From Nitrospinaceae bacterium (lineage in GTDB: Bacteria > Nitrospinota > Nitrospinia > Nitrospinales > Nitrospinaceae): a stretch of DNA of 64,000 nucleotides. The position numbers and the translations under genes are program-made. Position 1 is the first letter of the stretch. The number at the start of each line of letters is the position of its first letter. A model generated the notes under the pieces. It worked only from the letters and a program-made list of their open reading frames with translations, had not been told where the DNA came from and did no database searches. The stretch covers positions 92,065 through 156,064 of the forward strand of contig JAHELC010000006.1 of assembly GCA_024644405.1 (NCBI GenBank), read 5' to 3'. Positions 1 to 6,554 of this stretch are shown here, in pieces.

Positions 1-1
1 C

Positions 2-112
2 TTCGTGCGCGGCATGGCCAAGAAGACCGTGCTGAGCTTCGCCAAAGATAGAGGCATCAAGGTGATCGACGGCGCGTTGATGGACGAAGTTCGCGACAAG
101 GTGGGGATGTAA
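2..112 (+). CDS. C-terminal end of a PCP_red-like domain protein (5' truncated by window)
   Basis: The first 36 codons visible end in TAA at 110-112 and the gene starts outside the window. The visible peptide begins FVRGMAKKTVLSFAKDRG and continues with I-K-V-I-D and a short acidic helix. That pattern (P-x-FVR-x-x-A-K-x-x-V/I-E-x-x-A-x-x-x-G, then an I-T/D turn) resembles the small PCP_red domain found at the C-terminus of protochlorophyllide reductase subunit B and of many unrelated small proteins. In non-phototrophs the domain occurs as an accessory module of unclear function. Only the tail is seen, so the parent protein cannot be named. A strong terminator follows 38 bases later. Confidence 0.5.
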   Translation, partial: FVRGMAKKTVLSFAKDRGIKVIDGALMDEVRDKVGM

Positions 113-150
113 CCGGATCAGATCGAACTCAACTTTGTTACGAAATACTA

Positions 151-180
151 AAAGCCCGGCCAGATTGGCCGGGCTTTTTT
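151..180 (+). terminator. Intrinsic terminator after the PCP_red-like gene
   Basis: A 12-bp perfect stem (AAAGCCCGGCCA pairing with TGGCCGGGCTTT) has a 3-base loop and runs into six T residues. It ends the plus-strand gene at 2-112. The facing minus-strand gene ends at 194, so the hairpin may also stop that transcript, but the T tract on that strand is only four bases. Confidence 0.9.
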
Positions 181-193
181 ATTTTGAATTATA

Positions 194-544
194 CTACGCG
201 GCGGATTTGGCTTTGCATTCCTCGCACTGGCACAGTTCCCGGAGCAAAGAATAGGGATACAGTCCCGTGCTGTGCCCGTCGTTCCAGTCGAACTGGATGG
301 CGTACAGGCCGACGGTTTTGAGGTTGAGGGGACGGATGGTGTCTGGGATCGTACCCGGCTTGATTTTCTTTTCGCCGGTCCATTCGTCAATACAATTGGC
401 GCAGGGACACTTCTCCCGCAGTCGTTTGACGTGATAGACCGACTCATGTCCGTCGGTCCACGTGATGCCCAGCGTAGATTCGTCGATCTGTTTGATATCA
501 CTTGGCGAGGGACCGTTCGATTCCTCGGGGATTTCTTCTGTCAT
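194..544 (-). CDS. DUF971 (GBBH-like) domain protein
   Basis: This 116-residue protein matches the DUF971 / gamma-butyrobetaine-hydroxylase-like N-terminal fold. It shows I-x-W-x-D-G-H-x-S-x-Y, then L-R-x-x-C-x-C-x-x-C-x-D-E-W-T-G, then a second W-x-D-G-H-x-x-G-x-Y and a C-terminal C-x-C-x-x-C. In the family this small Zn- or Fe-S-binding fold often sits next to Mrp/ApbC ATPases and is presumed to help with Fe-S cluster metabolism. Here it lies 38 bases downstream of mrp on the same strand, matching that context. The paired CxC/CxxC clusters could bind metal. Its biochemical role is unknown. Confidence 0.85.
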   Translation of the reverse strand: MTEEIPEESNGPSPSDIKQIDESTLGITWTDGHESVYHVKRLREKCPCANCIDEWTGEKKIKPGTIPDTIRPLNLKTVGLYAIQFDWNDGHSTGLYPYSLLRELCQCEECKAKSAA

Positions 545-582
545 GGTTTTTCCTGGAATTAAGGATTAAAGAACGTTCCGCC

Positions 583-1680
583 TCAGCCTTTCCAGGCCAG
601 TTCGAACCCAGCGCCCACCTTCTTGGCTGCCTGTGATTGGTTGATACTGATCTGCGCCGCCACCTGTCCAGCCAGATGCCGATAGGCCTGGCTGGCCGGG
701 GAATCCGGCTGGCTGAGGGTGATCGGCAATCCCGAATCACCCGCGGTGACCACGTCGGAGATGAGGGGGATTTCCCCTAAAACCGGAACCTTGAACTTGT
801 CGGCCAACTGCTGGCCGGCACCGGACGCGAAAATGTAATGTTTCTTGTCGCACCCGTCGCACACAAAGTAGCTCATGTTCTCGACCACACCGAGCACCGG
901 CACTTTCACCTGCTGGAACATTTTGACTCCCTTCTCGGCGTCGATCATGCTGATCTGCTGAGGCGTCGTCACAATGACTCCACCCGACAAGGGAGCGCGC
1001 TGGGTGAGTGTCAACTGCACATCACCGGTTCCTGGCGGCAGATCGATTACCAGGTAATCGAGTTCTCCCCATTCCACGTTCTGAAGGAACTGCTGGATGA
1101 TGCCACCCAGCATGGGACCGCGCAACATCAACGGTTGGCCTTCTTCGGTCAGAAACGCGGCGGAAACCACCTTGAGACCGTGATTTTCATGAGGATGAAA
1201 TTTGTTGTTGCCAGCTCCTTTGGGCGGTGAAATGGGAATCCCCAGCATTTTGGGAATACTGGGACCGTAAATGTCGGCGTCCATCAATCCCACCGCCGCG
1301 CCGGTCTGGCTTAAGGCCACCGCGAGGTTGGTGCTGACCGTCGATTTGCCGACACCCCCCTTGCCGCTGGCGACGGCGATGATGTTCTTCACGCCGGTGA
1401 GAATGGGCTGGGAATGCTCGGAAGCCCGTACTGCAGCCGTCATATTGACATCCACAGCCGTCACGCCATCAATGGCGCCCACTTTATCGCTGCATTCGTT
1501 TTTCAGTTGTTCTTTTACCGGGCAGGCGGGAGTCGTCAACTCCACATCAAACTTCACCTTGCCTTTGTCGATGTTCAGGTTTTTAACAAACCCGAGGTCT
1601 ACAATATTTTTATGAAGGTCCGGGTCCATGACGGTTTTCAACGCGGCCATGACCTTTACCTGCAAGTCTTGATCAGACAT
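583..1680 (-). CDS. mrp: Mrp/ApbC/NBP35-family Fe-S cluster carrier ATPase
   Basis: A 365-residue cytosolic P-loop ATPase that carries or transfers [4Fe-4S] clusters to apoproteins. Residues 1-90 form a DUF59/MIP18 domain (MDPDLHKNIVDLGFV, then TTPACP). The deviant Walker A GKGGVGKS is at 106-113, the DADIYGPS switch and DLPPGTGD Walker B region follow, and the cluster-binding CxxC pair (CDGC) lies near residue 275. The length is normal for the bacterial DUF59-Mrp form. The start is supported by AGGAG six bases upstream of ATG. It precedes the DUF971 gene in a likely two-gene operon. Assignment to the family is secure; the client proteins cannot be read from sequence. Confidence 0.95.
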   Translation of the reverse strand: MSDQDLQVKVMAALKTVMDPDLHKNIVDLGFVKNLNIDKGKVKFDVELTTPACPVKEQLKNECSDKVGAIDGVTAVDVNMTAAVRASEHSQPILTGVKNIIAVASGKGGVGKSTVSTNLAVALSQTGAAVGLMDADIYGPSIPKMLGIPISPPKGAGNNKFHPHENHGLKVVSAAFLTEEGQPLMLRGPMLGGIIQQFLQNVEWGELDYLVIDLPPGTGDVQLTLTQRAPLSGGVIVTTPQQISMIDAEKGVKMFQQVKVPVLGVVENMSYFVCDGCDKKHYIFASGAGQQLADKFKVPVLGEIPLISDVVTAGDSGLPITLSQPDSPASQAYRHLAGQVAAQISINQSQAAKKVGAGFELAWKG

Positions 1681-2195
1681 TTTATTCTCCTAAGAGATCC
1701 CCCGGCAATGGCTGAAAATGGATATCCGACATAACGATTGGAAGTCCATACCGAATGGCGATTGGGGATAGTTGCAATCTGGATGAAATTTTAATTCGGA
1801 TTGACGGGAAATCAAAAACGTATTTCCCCTTTAAGCTGACTTTAGGATGGCTCTGCCTTGAAAAAGATTTTAATAATCCTAAAAGTCTTTGGAAATTTTG
1901 TTTGCGGGAATGGCAAAACCTTTTATCGCAGCCATTTAAACCGGTTTTTTGAGCACCGGGAAAGCACCCGCTGGCAGTGTAAATATAGTATCAGAAACCC
2001 CCACGTTCTGTATTTTATTCTTTACAAATCTGACCTCAGCGATTAAATTCTTATAATTGAAGCATTTAGTTGGTAACTACCCAGCGCTTCATAAAAATTT
2101 ATTTACTTCAAACCCGCTTCAGACACCTCTTTTCTGTTGCCGAAACACACAGGAAGTAGTCCACCGGGCACCCCTTTTACCCACTTTACTCAAAC
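1681..2195. other. 515-base divergent intergenic region between mrp and parC
   Basis: An AT-rich spacer between the divergent mrp and parC genes. It holds the mrp ribosome-binding site (near 1687-1691, minus strand) and a sigma70-like promoter for parC at 2030-2057. Short open frames at 1755-1952 and 1858-2046 have no recognisable motif, no good ribosome-binding site and composition like the spacer, so I do not call them genes. No tRNA-like or strong terminator structure was seen. Confidence 0.6.
2030..2057 (+). promoter_or_regulatory. Probable sigma70 promoter for parC-parE
   Basis: CTGACC at 2030-2035 and a perfect TATAAT at 2052-2057 are separated by 16 bases. An alternative -35 (TTTACA at 2021-2026) pairs with TAAATT at 17 bases. 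Transcription would start near 2064 and give a leader of about 130 bases before the parC ATG. Confidence 0.4.
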
Positions 2196-4460
2196 ATGGC
2201 CAAAGAAAAAGCATCGGATATCACCCACGAGTTGGAAAACCGTTTTCTGACCTACGCCCTCTCCACCATCGTTTCACGCTCCCTGCCGGACGTGCGCGAT
2301 GGGCTGAAGCCGATTCACAGGCGAATCCTTTATGCCATCAACAGCATGGGAGTCACCTCCGACGCCAAGCCAGTGAAATCAGCGAAAATCATCGGTGAGG
2401 TCCTGGGTAAATATCATCCGCATGGCGACGCGTCCACCTACGAGTCCATGGTGCGCATGGCACAGGATTTTTCCATGCGCTATCCCCTGGTGGACGGCAA
2501 AGGCAATTTTGGTTCGCTGGACGGCGACCCTCCCGCAGCCTACCGTTACACCGAAGGCCGGATTACACCGATCACATCCTTCATTCTGAACGATATCAAA
2601 AAGGACACAGTCGATTTCCGGCAGAACTACGACAACACACTGAAAGAACCGGAAATTCTGCCCTCACGTATACCCAACCTGCTGGTCAACGGTTCGTCAG
2701 GCATTGCGGTGGGTATGGCCTGCTCGTTCCCCAGTCACAACCTGACCGAAGTGATTGACGCGCTGGTCTCCCTGATTGACGAACCGAAGCAAACCACCAC
2801 CCAGATCATGAAGTCCATCAAGGGACCGGATTTCCCGACGGGCGGCATTATCCTGAATTCCAAAACAGAACTCCGCAAAGCCTATGATAAGGGAATGGGT
2901 GCGGTTAAAATCCGCGGCGAATGGGAACTGGAAGAACTGGGTCGTGGCAAAAAACAGATTATTCTCACTGCCATTCCTTACAGTGTGAACAAGTCCCGGC
3001 TGATTGAAAAAATTGCAGATATCATCATCAGTAAAAAACTCCTGGCATTGACCGATATTCGTGATGAAAGCGACGAGAAGGTGCGCGTGGTTTTGGAAAT
3101 CAAAAACGGTTCCGATCCGGAAAAAATCATGACCTACCTGTTCAAGCACACGGAGCTGGAAACAAATTTTCAATTGAATTTCAATTGCCTGAAGCCTACG
3201 GGTGAACCGGCTCGTCTTTCTCTCAAGGAGATATGTTCGCATTTCCTGGATTTCCGAAAAGACGTGATCGTCCGCCGCTTGAAATTCGATCTCGCGGTTC
3301 TTGAAAAACGCCTGCACATTCTTGCGGGTTTTGTCATCGTCTTCAAAAACCTCGACAAGGCCCTGAAACTGATCCGTTCCTCCAAGGCGCGACAGGAAGC
3401 GGCGACCAAGCTGAAGAAAACATTCAAGCTGGACGACGAACAGGTTACCGCCATTCTCGAAATTCCACTGTACCGCCTGGTATCCATGGAAATCGACAAA
3501 ATCAAGCTGGAGCAAAAAGAAAAACTCGACGAGCAGAAAGAAATCAAGAGCATCCTGGCCTCCAAAAAGAAAATCTGGGATGTCGTTAAAACCGAACTGA
3601 ATGAAATTAGTGAAAAGTTCGGCGACAAGCGGCGCACTAAAATCAAAACGATTGAAACGGTGGAATACAACGCGGAAGATTTCATCGAACATGAAAATGT
3701 GGTTCTGGTAATGAGCCGTAACGGCTGGTTGAGGAAAACCAAAAACCTGAGCGACCCCGCCACCCTTAAATTCAAGGAAAAGGATGGATTATTGGGCATC
3801 GTTCGGACGAACACCCGCGACCTGGCGGCCATCTTTACATCCGCCGGGATGGTGTACATCCACAAAGTGTTCAATCTCCCCTACACACGCGGTGGATTCG
3901 GTGAGCCGGTTCAAAATCTTTTTAAATTCGGCGACGGCGAACGGGTCATCAAGATACTGTCTTTACCGGGCGCGGAAAACGGTAAAACCCAGGAGACCGG
4001 GGAACAACAGACTTTTGAATTCGAAGACAGCATTGAAGACTCCGAGGAACTGTTGTTCGTTAACGACGTGGGCCACGGCTTTACCTTCCCGCTCGAAAAT
4101 TTGACGGAAACCACGCGGGCCGGCAAACGGGTGATGTCGATCAAAGACGATGCACGCATGGTGGCGGTCAGCCCGGTCACCGAAGACTATGTTTTACTGG
4201 TGTCAGAGGCCGGCAAAGGGCTTTTGATCGAACTCGACCAGGTGGCCCAGTTGAGCGGAGCGGGGGTAGGAATCAAATTGATGAATACCGCTAAAAGTAA
4301 AGTGTGCGCCGCCAAGTGCGTGGACCGCAAGCAATCGGTCCAAATGGTTTTTGAAGACGGCAAAAGCAAGGAACTCAATCTCTCGAAAGTCACCGTTCAC
4401 AACCGCGGAGGCCAGGGAGCTTTCGTGGCCAAGAATAAGAAAGTAATCAACCTGACCTAA
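2196..4460 (+). CDS. parC: DNA topoisomerase IV subunit A (ParC/GyrA family)
   Basis: The 754-residue cleavage-religation subunit of a type IIA topoisomerase, which passes one duplex through another and decatenates chromosomes. The N-terminal winged-helix/tower region shows SLPDVRDGLKPIHRRILYAI, then KYHPHGD. The active-site tyrosine lies in AAYRYTEGRI near residue 120. The C-terminal third holds beta-pinwheel blades (RTNTRDLAAIFTSAG, GFGEPVQNLFKF). The length fits ParC rather than the longer GyrA. There is no classical QRRGGKG GyrA-box in blade 1, but an RGGQG sequence sits at the extreme C-terminus. parE follows after five bases. Whether this pair acts as topo IV or gyrase in the cell is not decided by sequence; topo IV is preferred. 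Confidence 0.9.
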   Translation: MAKEKASDITHELENRFLTYALSTIVSRSLPDVRDGLKPIHRRILYAINSMGVTSDAKPVKSAKIIGEVLGKYHPHGDASTYESMVRMAQDFSMRYPLVDGKGNFGSLDGDPPAAYRYTEGRITPITSFILNDIKKDTVDFRQNYDNTLKEPEILPSRIPNLLVNGSSGIAVGMACSFPSHNLTEVIDALVSLIDEPKQTTTQIMKSIKGPDFPTGGIILNSKTELRKAYDKGMGAVKIRGEWELEELGRGKKQIILTAIPYSVNKSRLIEKIADIIISKKLLALTDIRDESDEKVRVVLEIKNGSDPEKIMTYLFKHTELETNFQLNFNCLKPTGEPARLSLKEICSHFLDFRKDVIVRRLKFDLAVLEKRLHILAGFVIVFKNLDKALKLIRSSKARQEAATKLKKTFKLDDEQVTAILEIPLYRLVSMEIDKIKLEQKEKLDEQKEIKSILASKKKIWDVVKTELNEISEKFGDKRRTKIKTIETVEYNAEDFIEHENVVLVMSRNGWLRKTKNLSDPATLKFKEKDGLLGIVRTNTRDLAAIFTSAGMVYIHKVFNLPYTRGGFGEPVQNLFKFGDGERVIKILSLPGAENGKTQETGEQQTFEFEDSIEDSEELLFVNDVGHGFTFPLENLTETTRAGKRVMSIKDDARMVAVSPVTEDYVLLVSEAGKGLLIELDQVAQLSGAGVGIKLMNTAKSKVCAAKCVDRKQSVQMVFEDGKSKELNLSKVTVHNRGGQGAFVAKNKKVINLT

Positions 4461-4465
4461 ACCCT

Positions 4466-6355
4466 ATGAGCAGTTACAAAGCTAAAGACATTCAAGTTCT
4501 GGAAGGTTTGGAGCCGGTCCGTAAACGGCCGGGGATGTATATCGGTTCGACCTCCCTGCAGGGCCTGCATCATCTGGTCTGGGAAATTCTGGACAACTCC
4601 GTCGATGAAGCGCTGAACGGGCACTGCAATCAAATCGAAATCCACATCAAAAAGGGAAATGAAATCACCGTTAAAGACAACGGCCGCGGTATTCCCATCG
4701 ACAAATTCCAGAAAACCAAAAAGAGCGCCATGGAGGTACTGTTCACCACTTTGCATTCGGGTGGCAAGTTCCAGGAAGGCAGTTACAAAGTGTCGGGCGG
4801 ATTGCACGGCGTGGGCATGGCGGTGGTGTGTGCCCTTTCGAAATCATTGGTCGCCACTTCCCGCCGCGATGGATTTGAGTGGACCCAGGAATTTTCCCAG
4901 GGCAAATCCAAGGGCAAACTGAAAAAAGGCAAGGCCTGCCGAACCAAAGGCACCGAGATCAGTTTCAAACCGGATCCGGAGATCTTCCCCAAAATCGAGT
5001 TCAATGTGAAATGGATTCTGGAACGGGCCGAATCCAAGGCCTTTCTCAACAAGGGGCTGAAGATCATTGTCAAGGAAGACAAGAAAACGCACACATTCCA
5101 ATACCCGGAAGGCATCAAGGATTTCATCCGTAAAATCATCGACAGCAAGTCGGTGTTGACCGAGGAACCGTTTTACACGGAGAAAGAAGATAAAAATCTC
5201 CGGATGGAAACGGCTTTTGTCTGGACTTCCAACACGGATACCGTGATTCATTCCTATGCCAACGCCATCAAGACCATCGATGGGGGCACCCATGAAAACG
5301 GGTTCCGCAACGGAATCACCAAAGCCCTGAAGGCTTTCATCGAACGCCGCAAACTTCTTCCCAAAGGAGTCCCCGGCATTACCGGCGACGATGCCAAAGA
5401 AGGGTTAGTGGCGATTATCAACGTGTACCTTCAGGGGGACGTCGAGTTCCAAGGCCAGACCAAGGGCCGTCTCAATTCCGATATCACCTCCCAGGTGGAA
5501 TCGGTGGTCAAGCATTCACTGGAGCATTATCTCCACGACCACCAGTCGGTGGGTGATCTGATCGCCAACCGGGTGATACTGGCCGCACAGGCCCGCATTG
5601 CCTCGCGTCAGGCCAAGGATTCTGTCAATCGCAAAACACATATTTCGCATCGATTGAACCTTCCCGGAAAACTTTCCGATTGCGCTTCGACCGACCGCGA
5701 CGAGTCGGAGCTGTTTATTTGCGAAGGAGACTCGGCGGGGGGTTCCAGCAAGCAGGCCCGCGACCGGAAAACCCAGGCTATTTTGCCGATTCGTGGCAAG
5801 ATTCTGAATGTGGAAACGGCCGCACAGGATAAAATTCATGCCAATGCAGAAATCAAAAATATAATTTCCGCTTTAGGTGCGGGGATCGAGCCCAAGTTTG
5901 ACTACGACAAATTGCGATACGGCAAAATAATTCTCATGACAGATGCCGACGTCGATGGCGCCCATATCTGTTCTCTCTTGCTGACTTTTTTCTATCGATT
6001 CATGCCCCAGCTCATCAAGGGAGGTCACCTGTTTATCGCTCAACCGCCCCTGTACCGGATCGATTCCGGGAAAAAACTCTTTTATGCGGTGGATGACAAG
6101 GAAAAAGACAATGTGATCAAGACCTTAAATGGCGCCAAATATGAAGTGGGTCGGTTCAAAGGACTGGGCGAAATGCCTTCCCATGATCTTAAATCCACCA
6201 CCATGGATAAAACCAAAAGAACCCTGATACGGGTAACTATTGAAAATAACAAGCGTACCGATAAAACGTTTGACCGCCTTATGGGTAAGGAAGCCCAGCA
6301 CCGCTTTAAATTTATCCAAGAGAAGGCGCCATTTTTCAAAGAGTTAGATGTTTAA
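4466..6355 (+). CDS. parE: DNA topoisomerase IV subunit B (ParE/GyrB family)
   Basis: The 629-residue ATPase subunit that pairs with the preceding ParC. The GHKL ATP-binding fold is at the N-terminus, with RKRPGMYIGST, then EILDNSVDEAL and DNGRGIP, and the glycine-rich ATP lid SGGLHGVGMAVV near 110. The central transducer domain contains the K-loop (QTKGRLNS). The TOPRIM acidic residues are in LFICEGDSAGGS and DADVDGAHI. The PGKLSDC region and the C-terminal GRFKGLGEM motif are intact. Length and pairing support ParE. It starts five bases after the parC stop and is certainly co-transcribed with it. Confidence 0.93.
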   Translation: MSSYKAKDIQVLEGLEPVRKRPGMYIGSTSLQGLHHLVWEILDNSVDEALNGHCNQIEIHIKKGNEITVKDNGRGIPIDKFQKTKKSAMEVLFTTLHSGGKFQEGSYKVSGGLHGVGMAVVCALSKSLVATSRRDGFEWTQEFSQGKSKGKLKKGKACRTKGTEISFKPDPEIFPKIEFNVKWILERAESKAFLNKGLKIIVKEDKKTHTFQYPEGIKDFIRKIIDSKSVLTEEPFYTEKEDKNLRMETAFVWTSNTDTVIHSYANAIKTIDGGTHENGFRNGITKALKAFIERRKLLPKGVPGITGDDAKEGLVAIINVYLQGDVEFQGQTKGRLNSDITSQVESVVKHSLEHYLHDHQSVGDLIANRVILAAQARIASRQAKDSVNRKTHISHRLNLPGKLSDCASTDRDESELFICEGDSAGGSSKQARDRKTQAILPIRGKILNVETAAQDKIHANAEIKNIISALGAGIEPKFDYDKLRYGKIILMTDADVDGAHICSLLLTFFYRFMPQLIKGGHLFIAQPPLYRIDSGKKLFYAVDDKEKDNVIKTLNGAKYEVGRFKGLGEMPSHDLKSTTMDKTKRTLIRVTIENNKRTDKTFDRLMGKEAQHRFKFIQEKAPFFKELDV

Positions 6356-6519
6356 TCCCCTACCTTACTGTTTGCATTCCAAGTATTCTAAATTAAGGTA
6401 AATCAATTACCTGGGGGTCTACGCAAAAATGCCGGTAACAATAATGATTACCCTTGAAATAATAAGCATTTAATAGTAGAATTACATTAAAAGTCCATAT
6501 AAACAATTCCACCCAAAAT

Positions 6520-6550
6520 GTTAAATATTTAACTCGTGTGGGAACATTTT
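6520..6550. promoter_or_regulatory. Palindrome near the start of the first GAF-GspE gene
   Basis: GTTAAATATTTAAC at 6520-6533 is a perfect 14-base palindrome. It also overlaps a longer inverted repeat formed by AAAATGTT and AACATTTT around 6516-6550. It lies immediately before the start codon at 6555, where an operator or a translation-inhibiting hairpin could act. Function is inferred from position only. Confidence 0.3.
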
Positions 6551-6554
6551 GTCT

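Noticed and set aside
1755..2046. Short plus-strand frames in the mrp-parC spacer
   Set aside because: No ribosome-binding site, no motif and base composition of the spacer; left as non-coding.
2697..3692. 331-codon open frame on the minus strand inside parC
   Set aside because: Antisense shadow of a well-supported gene; Phe-rich, low-complexity translation with no domain or ribosome-binding site.
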